Source of the DNA: CAKOSP01 sp044432745
GTDB lineage: Bacteria > Bacillota_I > Bacilli_A > RF39 > UBA660
Length of the DNA: 34,691 nucleotides
Assembly: GCA_044432745.1 (NCBI GenBank)
Contig: JAWXUH010000008.1
Coordinates: forward strand, 1-34,691
Direction: 5' to 3'
Under the pieces are notes generated by a model. It worked only from the letters and a program-made list of their open reading frames with translations, did not search any database and was not told where the DNA came from. Each line of letters starts with the position of its first letter. Position 1 is the first letter of the stretch. Position numbers and translations under genes: made by a program. Shown piece by piece: positions 8,087 through 16,508 of the stretch.

Positions 8087-8989
8087 ATGGAAAAATTTAA
8101 AAATGTAGTGGGTAATTATAATTTACCACAAAGGTTAAATGGAGAAAATAGTAGAAAAATTTTAAAGAAATTAAGAAAACTTGATTTTCCAAACGAGTTT
8201 ATTTCTCATGTTGCAACTGATGATGAATTTAAAAACGTAGTAGAAGTTACTAAAGATAAATTTATTTCGTTGTTTGGAGAATTTGATAGAAATGTTAATT
8301 TTATAAATAAAAAGAAATATATAGAAATTAATAAAGAATTAAGAAAACTTGTTAAAAGAAATTTATTTGAAAAAGAATATGAAAAATTAGCAAAAAACAA
8401 GAGTGAAGTAACAGATTTATTTGAAATACCTATATTACCAAGTGAAGAAAAATTTGATACATCAGTTTATTCAAGAACATTTTCAAAAAATACATATTTT
8501 GTAAATGGTGTAATATTATCAAAAGAAAATTTATCTACATTATCTTCGTGTTATGCTCATGAATGTACTCATGTACTTACAGAGAGAAATAAACGTACTG
8601 TTAGTGATGAGTTAGATAGAGAATTTTTAAGTATATTTTTAGAAAAAATATTTATTAAAGAAGACTCAGAAGAATTTAAAATAAGTGAATTAAATAGATG
8701 GGTAGATATAAATCCCGTGAATTTAGAAACTTTTACAAACGAAGAAAAATTCGTACTTCACACTTATTACAATGCAAATGTACTAGCTGTATATTTATAT
8801 TATATATATAGAAATATGAAAGAGCCTAGTAGATTAAAATTACTTAAAGACATAAGAAAAGTTTTTACGGGTAATTTTACTACAAAAGAATTTATGAACA
8901 AATATAACTTGAATTTTAAAAATGATGATGTAGTAACAGTTGTACTTGATGCTGCTAAAGAATCTAAGAAGTATCATTTAACTAGATAA
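8087..8989 (+). CDS. HExxH zinc-metallopeptidase-like protein
   Basis: A soluble protein of 300 residues. The motif YAHECTHVLTER gives H158-E159-x-x-H162, the zinc-binding and catalytic triad of gluzincin/metzincin-type peptidases. Glutamates in the following helix (SDELDREFLSIF, E175 or E179) could be the third ligand, as in gluzincins. No signal peptide or membrane segment, so it should act in the cytoplasm. The N-terminal half is lysine-rich and helical; the C-terminal half includes a Tyr-rich helix (AVYLYYIYRN). I do not recognise the exact family. The start at 8087 is set by AGGGGTG at about 8077-8083 and by the -10 box inside the longer frame. It has its own promoter and sits ahead of lysS, with a hairpin between. 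Substrate unknown. Confidence 0.65.
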   Translation: MEKFKNVVGNYNLPQRLNGENSRKILKKLRKLDFPNEFISHVATDDEFKNVVEVTKDKFISLFGEFDRNVNFINKKKYIEINKELRKLVKRNLFEKEYEKLAKNKSEVTDLFEIPILPSEEKFDTSVYSRTFSKNTYFVNGVILSKENLSTLSSCYAHECTHVLTERNKRTVSDELDREFLSIFLEKIFIKEDSEEFKISELNRWVDINPVNLETFTNEEKFVLHTYYNANVLAVYLYYIYRNMKEPSRLKLLKDIRKVFTGNFTTKEFMNKYNLNFKNDDVVTVVLDAAKESKKYHLTR

Positions 8990-8991
8990 AT

Positions 8992-9013
8992 ATAGTTTTT
9001 TTTCTAAAACTAT
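8992..9013 (+). terminator. hairpin after the HExxH gene
   Basis: ATAGTTTT (8992-8999) pairs with AAAACTAT (9006-9013), loop of six. No T tract follows directly, and the lysS -10 begins within it, so termination is uncertain. Confidence 0.35.
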
Positions 9014-9021
9014 GTTAAAAT
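9013..9021 (+). promoter_or_regulatory. extended -10 promoter of lysS
   Basis: TG-T-TAAAAT at 9013-9021, about 28 bases before the lysS ATG. No convincing -35. No T-box-like leader is present upstream of lysS. Confidence 0.45.
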
Positions 9022-9048
9022 ATTTTTATTAAGAAAAGAGATGATTTT

Positions 9049-10530
9049 ATGAGAGAATTTACTGAACAAGAATTAGTAAGAAGAGAAAAATTAAATATAT
9101 TAAAAGAAAAAAATGTTGATCCATTTGGTCAAAAATATGAAATAAGTACAACATCTTCAGAAATAAAAGAAAATTATGAAGAATTAACAAAAGAAGAATT
9201 ACACGAAAAAAATATTTTTGTTTCTATAGCAGGAAGAATAATGACAAAACGTGGAAAAGGAAAAGTAGGTTTCTTTCATGTTCAAGATAAAACTGGTCAA
9301 ATCCAAATTTATATTAGAAAAGATGAAGTAAGTGAATCAGAATTTGAAATATTTGATTCATCAGACTTAGGAGATATTGTTGGTATCGAAGGTCATGTTA
9401 TGAAAACTAATATGGGAGAGTTATCTATTCATGCAACTAAATTCACTCATTTAGTTAAAGCGCTTAGACCACTTCCAGATAAATTTCATGGTTTAGCTTC
9501 AGTAGAAGAGAGATATAGAAGAAGATATGTTGATCTTATCGTTAACGAAGATGCTAGAAGAGTAGCAACGCTTAGACCTAAAATTATTAGATCTATTCAA
9601 AATTATTTAGATAATTTAGGATATATTGAAGTAGAAACTCCAATTCTTCAAGCTACACTTGGTGGAGCAGCAGCTAGACCATTTGTAACACATCACAATA
9701 CACTAGATATGGATTTTAATTTAAGAATAGCAACAGAGCTTCCACTTAAAAGATTACTTGTTGGTGGACTTGATGCTGTTTATGAAATAGGTAGATTATT
9801 TAGAAATGAAGGTATGGATAAAAATCATAATCCTGAATTTACTACTATTGAACTTTATAAAGCTTATTCAGATTTAGAAGGTATGATGGATATTACTGAA
9901 GGTATTATCGGTCATGTTGCACATACTGTTTTAGGTACTTATGATATAAACTGGAGAGGACATGATATTAGTCTAAAACCAAACTTTAAAAGAGTACATA
10001 TGGTTGATTTAATCAAAGAAAAAACTGGAGTTAATTTCTTTGATGTAACTACTTTAGAAGAAGCAAACAAACTTGCTGATGAACATGGAGTAGAAGTTGA
10101 AGATCATTATTTATATGGTCATATTGTTAATGCTTTCTTTGAAAAATTTGGAGAAGAAACTATTATTGAACCAACATTTGTTTTTGGACATCCAGTAGAA
10201 ATTAGTCCACTAGCTAAAAAAGATTTAAATGATGAACGTTTCACTCAAAGATTTGAACTTTTCATTGTAGGTGGTGAATATGCTAATGCATTTACTGAAC
10301 TTAATGATCCAATTGATCAATATGAAAGATTCTTATCACAATTAAAAGAAAAAGAACTTGGAAATGACGAAGCTAATGATATGGATATGGATTATGTAGA
10401 AGCTCTTGAATACGGAATGCCTCCAGCTGGTGGTATGGGAATGGGTATTGATAGACTTGTTATGATGATTACTAATTCAGAAACAATTAGAGAAGTTATA
10501 TTATTTCCACATATGAAAAATAAAAATTAA
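9049..10530 (+). CDS. lysS: lysyl-tRNA synthetase, class II
   Basis: Charges tRNA-Lys with lysine. At 493 residues it has normal length for a bacterial class II LysRS. An anticodon-binding OB fold spans about 57-135. The class II catalytic core follows: motif 1 around 175-200 (GYIEVETPIL), motif 2 FRNEGMDKNHNPEFT (251-265) and motif 3 GGMGMGIDRLVMM (461-473). The lysine-specific stretch GGEYANAFTELNDP is at about 408-421. All key elements are present. The ATG at 9049 follows an AAGAG-type purine-rich ribosome site. Monocistronic: it ends in a strong AU-only terminator and has its own promoter. Trp302 is TGG, one of the observations showing that the host reads TGA as stop. Confidence 0.98.
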   Translation: MREFTEQELVRREKLNILKEKNVDPFGQKYEISTTSSEIKENYEELTKEELHEKNIFVSIAGRIMTKRGKGKVGFFHVQDKTGQIQIYIRKDEVSESEFEIFDSSDLGDIVGIEGHVMKTNMGELSIHATKFTHLVKALRPLPDKFHGLASVEERYRRRYVDLIVNEDARRVATLRPKIIRSIQNYLDNLGYIEVETPILQATLGGAAARPFVTHHNTLDMDFNLRIATELPLKRLLVGGLDAVYEIGRLFRNEGMDKNHNPEFTTIELYKAYSDLEGMMDITEGIIGHVAHTVLGTYDINWRGHDISLKPNFKRVHMVDLIKEKTGVNFFDVTTLEEANKLADEHGVEVEDHYLYGHIVNAFFEKFGEETIIEPTFVFGHPVEISPLAKKDLNDERFTQRFELFIVGGEYANAFTELNDPIDQYERFLSQLKEKELGNDEANDMDMDYVEALEYGMPPAGGMGMGIDRLVMMITNSETIREVILFPHMKNKN

Positions 10531-10557
10531 AAAATATTACTTTTTTAATTTTTTTTT
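10522..10557 (+). terminator. intrinsic terminator of lysS
   Basis: A 13-bp stem made only of A/T pairs (10522-10534 with 10541-10553), loop of six, running into a T tract. It overlaps the lysS stop codon. Confidence 0.65.
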
Positions 10558-10596
10558 GACTTTTTTTCATATTATTATTAATGTGAGGTACTTAAT

Positions 10597-11649
10597 ATGA
10601 AAATTTTATTATTTATTATGACTTTATTTTCTTTATCAATAACAACTGTATATGCCATAAGTGCAAGTAGTTATGTTGTTATTGATCAAAATAGTAATAG
10701 AGTTTTATACGGAAGTAATTATAACGATCAATCTCTTATAGCAAGTATCACAAAAATATTAACTGCTATTGTTGTTATAGAAAATTGTGATATAGATGAA
10801 GTAATTGTAGTAGGAGAGGAAGTCCTTAGTGCATATGGTAGTGCAGTTTATATTGAGGTAGGCGAGGAGATAAGTGTTAGAGATTTACTTTATGGTCTTA
10901 TGCTTAGAAGTGGTAATGATGCTGCAATAGTTCTTGCTCATCATGTATCAGGATCAATAGAAGAATTTGCTATTCTTATGAATGAATTGGTAGATTCTTT
11001 AGGTTTAAAGAATTCTATTTTTTACAATCCATCAGGACTTGATGAGGAAACAGAAAATTTATCTACTGCATATGATATGGCAGTAATTACTTCGTATGCT
11101 ATGAAAAACGAAGATTATTTTTTGATTACTTCAACTGATTATCATACTACTAAGACTAATTACAAAACTTATTGGTGGGATAATAAAAATAGATTATTAG
11201 GTACTAATGAATATACAACAGGTGGAAAAACAGGTTATACAGAAAAAGCGAAAAGAACACTAGTTACAACTGCTAGTTATAATAATATGGATATAGTAGT
11301 TGTTACTTTAAATGATGGAAATGACTTTGAAGATCATGCATCGTTATATAATACTGTGTTTTCTAATTATGAATCTATTAAAGTTGTTGATAAAGATTTA
11401 ACTTCTTATGTCGATTCAGATAATAAATACTACGTTAATAATGATTATTATGCTCTTATAAAAGAAGAGGATTCAGACAATTTGATAGTAAAAACAGATT
11501 TTTTTACATCACCGGTTGGAAATGTTGGTGGTTTAATAAAAGTATATTATACAGATGACTTACTGTATGAAGATAATCTTTATATAGAAGAAAAAGAAGT
11601 GAAAATTTCCTTTTGGGAAAAAATAGTAGGTTGGTTAAAATTATGGTAA
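10597..11649 (+). CDS. dacB: D-alanyl-D-alanine carboxypeptidase (PBP5/DacB/DacF type)
   Basis: A penicillin-binding protein of peptidase family S11 that removes the terminal D-Ala from peptidoglycan stem peptides outside the membrane. It has a signal peptide at 1-20 (hydrophobic core then VYA), active-site S50-x-x-K53 in SITK, S105-G-N107, and K211-T-G213. The C-terminus ends in a short aromatic amphipathic helix (FWEKIVGWLKLW) that would anchor it to the membrane. At 350 residues it is slightly short for the family. It lies directly before spmA and spmB, with spmA starting inside its 3' end. This is the order of the Bacillus subtilis dacB-spmA-spmB sporulation operon, hence the symbol, which rests on synteny. 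A TTGACT at 10556-10561 could be a -35, but no good -10 is at the right distance. Confidence 0.92.
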   Translation: MKILLFIMTLFSLSITTVYAISASSYVVIDQNSNRVLYGSNYNDQSLIASITKILTAIVVIENCDIDEVIVVGEEVLSAYGSAVYIEVGEEISVRDLLYGLMLRSGNDAAIVLAHHVSGSIEEFAILMNELVDSLGLKNSIFYNPSGLDEETENLSTAYDMAVITSYAMKNEDYFLITSTDYHTTKTNYKTYWWDNKNRLLGTNEYTTGGKTGYTEKAKRTLVTTASYNNMDIVVVTLNDGNDFEDHASLYNTVFSNYESIKVVDKDLTSYVDSDNKYYVNNDYYALIKEEDSDNLIVKTDFFTSPVGNVGGLIKVYYTDDLLYEDNLYIEEKEVKISFWEKIVGWLKLW

Positions 11650-12224
11650 GTTTGGTTTGGTTTTTTTTAATATTCCTAGGTATTGTTTATGCTATTTTCT
11701 CTGGTCAAATTGATACAATAAATAACTCTATACTTTCTAATGGTAATACCGCTATAGAACTTATTTTATCTATAATGCCTATCATAGTTCTTTGGACAGG
11801 TATTATGAAAATAGCAGAAGATAGTGGTTTACTTACCGTCATATCAAGATTTTTTGAACCTGTTTTAAAATTTTTATTTCCAAATATTCCAAAAGACAAT
11901 CCAGCACTTGGATACATAGCATCAAATGTAACGGCTAATATGATGGGACTTGGCTCAGCTGCAACTCCTTTTGGACTTAAAGCCATGAAGGAATTACAAA
12001 AAATAAATAACGACAAAACTGTAGCATCATCATCTATGATTACATTCTTAGTTCTTAACACAGGTGGTGTTACATTAATTCCTACAACAGTTATTGCTCT
12101 TAGAGTTGCAAGTGGAAGTAATGATCCAACATCTATAGTGTTGCCTGCTATACTTGCAACGTTAATATCAAATTTTTGTGGTCTTAGTTTAGATTATTTA
12201 ATAAGAAGGAGAAATAATGAATAA
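11643..12224 (+). CDS. spmA: spore maturation protein A
   Basis: A 193-residue membrane protein of the nucleoside-recognition (Gate) domain family. In B. subtilis it acts with SpmB in dehydrating the spore core. Segments such as MVSLVWFFLIFLG at the N-terminus, LGYIASNVTANMMGLGSAAT and TLIPTTVIALRVA match what I recall of SpmA. The start at 11643 is chosen because the protein begins MVSLVWF, like the B. subtilis protein; an earlier in-frame start at 11613 would add ten residues not expected in the family. It overlaps the end of the carboxypeptidase gene by seven bases and spmB by eight, so the three are translated as a unit. Expression during sporulation is expected from the family; I could not identify a sigma-E promoter. 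Confidence 0.93.
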   Translation: MVSLVWFFLIFLGIVYAIFSGQIDTINNSILSNGNTAIELILSIMPIIVLWTGIMKIAEDSGLLTVISRFFEPVLKFLFPNIPKDNPALGYIASNVTANMMGLGSAATPFGLKAMKELQKINNDKTVASSSMITFLVLNTGGVTLIPTTVIALRVASGSNDPTSIVLPAILATLISNFCGLSLDYLIRRRNNE

Positions 12225-12735
12225 TATTTCTAATTTAATTATTCCTGTGTTTATACTTGTTATTATCGTATATGGTGTCTTAAAAAAAACAAATGTTTAT
12301 GAATCTTTTTTAATAGGTGCTAAAGAAGGACTAGTAATGGTTTTTGATATATTTCCTTCAATACTTGCTATGATTTTTGCAATAAATATATTTCTTGATA
12401 GCAATATATTGGTTTTACTCACTAACAAAATATCTCCTTTTTTAGATTTTTTTTCTATTCCTGTAGATATAGTTCCAATGGCACTTCTTAGACCTATTAG
12501 TGGTACTGCAACTCTTAGTTTAATGAATGAAATATTTTTCAATTACGGTCCAGATTCTTTTATAGGATTTCTAGTTTCAATTTTACAAGGTTGCACTGAT
12601 ACTACGTTTTATGTTCTTCTTTTATACTTTGGTAGTATTAGAATAGTGAGAACACGATATGCTTTATTTGTAGGATTATTTGCAGACTTTATAGGTGTAG
12701 TACTTGCTATTGTATTTACTAATATATTCTTTTAA
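12217..12735 (+). CDS. spmB: spore maturation protein B
   Basis: A 172-residue polytopic membrane protein, partner of SpmA in spore-core dehydration. It is close to the B. subtilis SpmB length and has the same Gate-domain features, for example PMALLRPISGTATLSLMNEI, LQGCTDTTFYVLLLYFGS and a hydrophobic C-terminal segment. It starts eight bases before the end of spmA, with the GGAG ribosome site inside spmA. It ends two bases before the -35 of the next gene, with no terminator seen, so read-through into the sigma-like gene is possible. Confidence 0.92.
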   Translation: MNNISNLIIPVFILVIIVYGVLKKTNVYESFLIGAKEGLVMVFDIFPSILAMIFAINIFLDSNILVLLTNKISPFLDFFSIPVDIVPMALLRPISGTATLSLMNEIFFNYGPDSFIGFLVSILQGCTDTTFYVLLLYFGSIRIVRTRYALFVGLFADFIGVVLAIVFTNIFF

Positions 12736-12737
12736 AA

Positions 12738-12766
12738 TTGACTTTTATTTTTAAATTTGTTAGTAT
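12738..12766 (+). promoter_or_regulatory. promoter of the first sigma-like gene
   Basis: TTGACT (12738-12743), 17-bp spacer, TAGTAT (12761-12766); an overlapping TATACT is also present. It is followed by GAGGTG and the TTG start at 12786. It shows the gene is not only read through from spmB. Confidence 0.6.
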
Positions 12767-12785
12767 ACTTTTTGAGGTGTTTTAC

Positions 12786-14351
12786 TTGAAAAAAAATATA
12801 GTTATAATTGATGGATTATTAAAAAAGTTTTATGATAATGAATTATCTTTATCGGAAGATAATTCGAAATTCCTTACTAATTTTTGTTATTTTTTAAAAG
12901 CTGAAGAGTATGATTTAAATAATTACAATGCTGCTTTTTTTCTAAAAAGAAATTCTAAATTATTAAATGTTGTAAAATATAATTACGATTTGTATCTTGA
13001 TGATCCAGAATTTTTTTCAAAAAATTACGAAATAGTAGCAGACATTTTAAAATTTTTTGAAGCATATGAAAATATAAAAAATCAATCATTAATTAACAAC
13101 GATACAATAGAAACAAAAACAGATGAATTATTTATGAAATATAATAGTACAACTGATTTAGAAAGAAAAAAAATTAAAAACCAAATAATAGATCTTAACA
13201 CAGGTCTTGTTATACACGTTGTGAATACTTATTTTTATGGTAAACGTAATTTAGAATATAAAGATTTAATTCAAGAAGGGTGTATTGGTCTTATTAATGC
13301 TGTAAATAACTTTGATCCTACTGTAGGAGTTAAGTTTTCTTCATATGCATCAATATCAATAAAAAACAAGATTATAACTGCTTTGTATCAATATGGTGAA
13401 TGTATAAAATTACCAAGTAATGCTATAAGTTGTCATAATTCTATTTCAACAGCTCAAGAAGAGTACTTTAATGAAAATAATACTTTGCCAACACTAAAAG
13501 AGCTTGCTTCTATTACAGGTTATAGTGAAAAGGTAATAGAAAGAAATATCAATTTTAAATCTATAGTGGGTGATGGAAAAGTTGATAGTTTAGAAAATTT
13601 AATAGAAGAAAAAGATGATAAATTAAATACTTTAATTGAAGGTAATAATGAATTAGAAAAAGTTGAACTTAGAGAGGATATAGATATATTTTTAAATTCT
13701 GGTGTACTATCTGAAAAAGAAACACTTATTTTAAAATACTACTATGGTTTTTTTGGTAATGTAACATACGATTTTCCTCAAATATCTGAAATAGTAGGGT
13801 TATCAAAACAAAGAGTATTTCAAATAGCAAAAAAAGCTCTTTCTAAACTTCGTAATTCAAAGAATGCTCTTGATATAAAAGATTATCATTATATTCCAGA
13901 AACATATTTAACTGTCTATGAGACTTTTGAAGAATTTGATAGAGATATTATTGATAATGTTATAAATAAATTATCAAATTCAAAAAGAATTAATTTCTTT
14001 AAAGTTTTTCCTAGAAATACTAGAAAACCAAATTATTTAAATTACAATTATGTTGTTAATAATTTTAGAGAAGCTTTAAATAAAGAAGTTATAAAAAATC
14101 AAAATTTTTCTATGTTTAAGGATGTTATTTCCGATGTTATACTAACTTATAGTGAAGAAGATCAACAAATTATAATGTTAACTTTTGGTTATGAGATTGG
14201 TACTGTATATTCTTATGAAAATGCATCTTTAATATTAAATATAAAACAAGAGGAGATAGAAAGAGTTTCTTATAGCTGCGCTGAGGAGTGTTTTAAATTT
14301 TTGATTAAAGATAAAAGTGATCAAGAAGTTATAAAAAATATTAATAGATAA
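12786..14351 (+). CDS. large sigma-70-like protein with two region-4-like domains
   Basis: About 521 residues. After a 130-residue helical N-terminal part with no recognised domain, sigma region 2 is clear (161-197: LIQEGCIGLINAVNNFDP and FSSYASISIKNKI). A region 3-like helix pair follows (about 235-255) and region 4 with its helix-turn-helix (308-356: LSEKETLILKYYYGFFGN, then ISEIVGLSKQRVFQIAKKAL). Beyond that lies a 165-residue extension: one T-V-Y-E module (375-437) and a second, degenerate region 4 (454-507: YSEEDQQIIMLTFGYEIG, then ASLILNIKQEEIERV). Ordinary sigma factors end at region 4. It probably directs RNA polymerase, but its N-terminal half is unusual and it is not the housekeeping factor. 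TTG start at 12786 set by GAGGTG at 12774-12779. Its own promoter and terminator make it a single-gene unit between spmB and the second sigma-like gene. Confidence 0.82.
   Translation: MKKNIVIIDGLLKKFYDNELSLSEDNSKFLTNFCYFLKAEEYDLNNYNAAFFLKRNSKLLNVVKYNYDLYLDDPEFFSKNYEIVADILKFFEAYENIKNQSLINNDTIETKTDELFMKYNSTTDLERKKIKNQIIDLNTGLVIHVVNTYFYGKRNLEYKDLIQEGCIGLINAVNNFDPTVGVKFSSYASISIKNKIITALYQYGECIKLPSNAISCHNSISTAQEEYFNENNTLPTLKELASITGYSEKVIERNINFKSIVGDGKVDSLENLIEEKDDKLNTLIEGNNELEKVELREDIDIFLNSGVLSEKETLILKYYYGFFGNVTYDFPQISEIVGLSKQRVFQIAKKALSKLRNSKNALDIKDYHYIPETYLTVYETFEEFDRDIIDNVINKLSNSKRINFFKVFPRNTRKPNYLNYNYVVNNFREALNKEVIKNQNFSMFKDVISDVILTYSEEDQQIIMLTFGYEIGTVYSYENASLILNIKQEEIERVSYSCAEECFKFLIKDKSDQEVIKNINR
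13908..14099 (+). repeat. T-V-Y-E module, single copy
   Basis: Codes for LTVYETFEEFDRDIIDNVIN and about 44 more residues. It aligns with the modules in the two other sigma-like proteins: T-[VI]-Y-[ED]-x-[FY], then an acidic helix with a hydrophobic V-I pair. The RYG core is replaced here by KVFPRN, so this is the most divergent copy. Confidence 0.55.
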
Positions 14352-14383
14352 ATATATTTAATAGTTATTAAATATATTTTTTT
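14350..14383 (+). terminator. intrinsic terminator after the first sigma-like gene
   Basis: A 13-bp stem (14350-14362 with 14367-14379), four-base loop, followed by a T tract. It overlaps the stop codon. Confidence 0.65.
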
Positions 14384-14392
14384 ATGAAAAAA

Positions 14393-14421
14393 TTGACATT
14401 AGTTCACGTTTTTGTTATTAT
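14393..14421 (+). promoter_or_regulatory. strong sigma-A-type promoter of the second sigma-like gene
   Basis: Perfect TTGACA (14393-14398), 17-bp spacer, TATTAT (14416-14421). The ribosome site GAAGGT and the ATG at 14452 follow. One of the best promoters in the window. Confidence 0.75.
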
Positions 14422-14451
14422 ATCTAACCATATGAAAGAAGGTTACTAGTT

Positions 14452-16380
14452 ATGTATCAAGAAAGTAATTTATATTTTAATAATAAGAAAATAGACTTAT
14501 TAACAGAAGAAGAATTGAAGGAATTATTTGATTTATACTATAAGTCAGATGAAATAGAAAAAATAAAATATAGAAACAAAATAGTTGAACATAATATTAG
14601 ATTAGTTTTTAAGGTGTCATCTTTATTTCCAAATTTTTCTTTAAGCGATTTAGACATAATACAAGAAGGTACTTTAGGTTTAATAGCTGCTGTAGATAGA
14701 TTTGATTCTAGTAGAAATGTAAAATTTTCAACTTTTGCATATCCTATTATAAAACAATTTATATACGCAGCCTTACATGAATACGGAAATGGTGTTCATA
14801 TACCATCAAAAAGAGGTCAAAACAATCATCTTATAAAAAATGCTAGAAAAAAATTTGTTACATCATATGGTATTGAACCAACTTTAAAGCAATTATCTGA
14901 TTTAACAGGATTAAGTATTAACTATATAAATGATTTATACACTAATGAATTTTTAAAAGGTGGAGATACACCTATTAGTCTTCAATCACCTATAGGAGAA
15001 GATGGTGACTCTACATTAGGAGACTTTATAGAAGATAAAACTTTATCTCCTGATGATTTGTTTTATAAAAGTGAGCTTACTGAACAATTACAAAGAGTAC
15101 TTGATAATGTAAAACTTTCAGAAAGAGAAATAGAAATAATAAAATTAAAATATGGATTTTATAATGATGTTGTTTATAATAATGCGGAAATTGCAGAAAA
15201 ATTTAATATAACAAGAGAAAGAGTTAGAGTTCTTATTAATAAAACTTTAACTAAAATAAGAAAGAGTGAAAACATAGAGTTGATAACTCCATATTTTTCT
15301 GATTATGACTGTGAATTGCCAACAGAGGAAATAAAAAAGAAAATAAAACTTAATTATAACAACACTGTATATGAAGATTATCCTGAATATGATAGAAGTG
15401 ACGTAGATGCAGTTTTAGAGTTCGTATCTATAGATCACTTAGATAAATTAATAATGAGATATGGTAATGATTACAACGTACCTAATTTAAATATAGATCC
15501 TAAAGATAAAGAAACAAGAATTATTATATATAATCTTGTAAAAACTATGAATTTATACTTTGAATCCTATTTCAATGATGAATACTTTTATCAAAAAAAG
15601 GAAATTCATAATTTGAAAAAGAATAAAATATGTCCAACTATATATCAAGAATTTTATATGTTTAAAAAAGAGGATATTGATTATGTTTATAATTACATTT
15701 ACGATATTCAAAAAGAGAATATTTTAATATGTTATGGCGAAGATTTAAATGTTAATTTCAATACAGACGTAGAATCTTTAGATTACAAGAATAAACTTAT
15801 GAAATTTAAAGCTTTTTTCAAAAGTCATTTGAAATCTTATATAAAAAATCCTGAAAAATACGAAAACAAAGAAATTAAAATAACAAGACCTGATGATTAT
15901 GTTATGACTATATATGAACAGTTTTCAGAATTTACTGAATCTCAAATAGATGACGTTATAAAAAAATTAACAAAACCTTATGGTGAACTTTTAAAAATTA
16001 GATATGGTACTGATTATAAGGTTTCATACATTTCTGATGATATTAATACTGTAGAATATAAAAATAATGAGATTAAGATTCTTCCGATAATTAGATATTA
16101 CTTAAGAAGAGCAACAAGTGAAAAGATGTTATCTGATATAGAAAAAAATAATGATCAAAATAAAATAGATAAAGAAATACATAAACTATTTTTTGATGAA
16201 AATTCTATTGATAGTATTGCAACTATTCTAGAGTGCGAAGAGAGTTATGTAGTTGATAGATTAAAACAAATAAGTTGTAATTTAAAAAACATAAACAAAG
16301 AAGAAGAAACTTTAAAGGAATCAATTATAACTTCATTCTTATTAGATTATGAAGAAGATAAACAAAAAAAACGTAAGTAA
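14452..16380 (+). CDS. large sigma-70-like protein with three tandem C-terminal modules
   Basis: A 642-residue protein, over twice the size of an alternative sigma factor. Sigma region 2 lies at about 40-105 (DIIQEGTLGLIAAVDRFD, FSTFAYPIIKQFI), region 3 at about 125-170 (PTLKQLSDLTGLS) and region 4 at 222-271 (LSEREIEIIKLKYGFYND, then AEIAEKFNITRERVRVLI). The remaining 370 residues are not standard. Three modules of about 70 residues (304-374, 395-467, 485-554) each begin T-[VI]-Y-[EQ], carry a YG-[NET]-D core (RYGNDY, CYGEDL, RYGTDY) and end in a basic helix. A further helix-turn-helix-like segment (570-614) and a charged tail close the protein. It is likely an RNA polymerase sigma factor with a lineage-specific extension. 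The strong promoter suggests expression in growing cells. Confidence 0.85.
   Translation: MYQESNLYFNNKKIDLLTEEELKELFDLYYKSDEIEKIKYRNKIVEHNIRLVFKVSSLFPNFSLSDLDIIQEGTLGLIAAVDRFDSSRNVKFSTFAYPIIKQFIYAALHEYGNGVHIPSKRGQNNHLIKNARKKFVTSYGIEPTLKQLSDLTGLSINYINDLYTNEFLKGGDTPISLQSPIGEDGDSTLGDFIEDKTLSPDDLFYKSELTEQLQRVLDNVKLSEREIEIIKLKYGFYNDVVYNNAEIAEKFNITRERVRVLINKTLTKIRKSENIELITPYFSDYDCELPTEEIKKKIKLNYNNTVYEDYPEYDRSDVDAVLEFVSIDHLDKLIMRYGNDYNVPNLNIDPKDKETRIIIYNLVKTMNLYFESYFNDEYFYQKKEIHNLKKNKICPTIYQEFYMFKKEDIDYVYNYIYDIQKENILICYGEDLNVNFNTDVESLDYKNKLMKFKAFFKSHLKSYIKNPEKYENKEIKITRPDDYVMTIYEQFSEFTESQIDDVIKKLTKPYGELLKIRYGTDYKVSYISDDINTVEYKNNEIKILPIIRYYLRRATSEKMLSDIEKNNDQNKIDKEIHKLFFDENSIDSIATILECEESYVVDRLKQISCNLKNINKEEETLKESIITSFLLDYEEDKQKKRK
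15361..16113 (+). repeat. three tandem T-[VI]-Y-E modules
   Basis: Module copies at 15361-15573, 15634-15852 and 15904-16113. Shared pattern: T-[VI]-Y-[EQ]-x-[FY], about seven residues, [VI]-D-x-V, about 14 residues, [RC]-YG-x-D-[YL]-x-V, a variable acidic loop, then (copies 2 and 3) a YKN motif and a basic helix. They diverge at the DNA level, so the duplications are old. The YG-x-D part resembles the first helix of sigma region 4. Confidence 0.7.
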
Positions 16381-16397
16381 TTACACAATGGTGTAAT
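16380..16397. repeat. small palindrome downstream of the sigma-like gene
   Basis: ATTACAC (16380-16386) and GTGTAAT (16391-16397) around a four-base centre. It lies just after the stop codon and upstream of the true terminator. It may be an mRNA 3' stem or a protein site; nothing decides between them. Confidence 0.3.
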
Positions 16398-16420
16398 GCA
16401 TATGATACTATGTATTTTAT

Positions 16421-16453
16421 ATAGAATTTTTTTAAGGAAAATTCTATTTTTTT
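16421..16453 (+). terminator. intrinsic terminator after the second sigma-like gene
   Basis: A 10-bp stem (16421-16430 with 16438-16447), seven-base loop, followed by seven Ts. Confidence 0.8.
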
Positions 16454-16454
16454 A

Positions 16455-16483
16455 TTTACAAAGGTTTAAAAAAAATATATAAT
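16455..16483 (+). promoter_or_regulatory. sigma-A-type promoter of lon
   Basis: TTTACA (16455-16460), 17-bp spacer, perfect TATAAT (16478-16483). The lon ribosome site GGAG is at 16498-16501 and the ATG at 16509. No CIRCE-like inverted repeat was seen. Confidence 0.75.
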
Positions 16484-16508
16484 AAATTTTAATGTTTGGA
16501 GCGGTATT

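Noticed and set aside
10556..10584. Complete sigma-A promoter for the dacB-spmA-spmB unit
   Set aside because: TTGACT is present, but the hexamer at the right distance (TAATGT) is poor. A sigma-E-like promoter was looked for and no convincing match was found.
11705..12061. Minus-strand open frame opposite spmA
   Set aside because: Antisense shadow of a conserved membrane-protein gene; no ribosome site and no recognisable protein.
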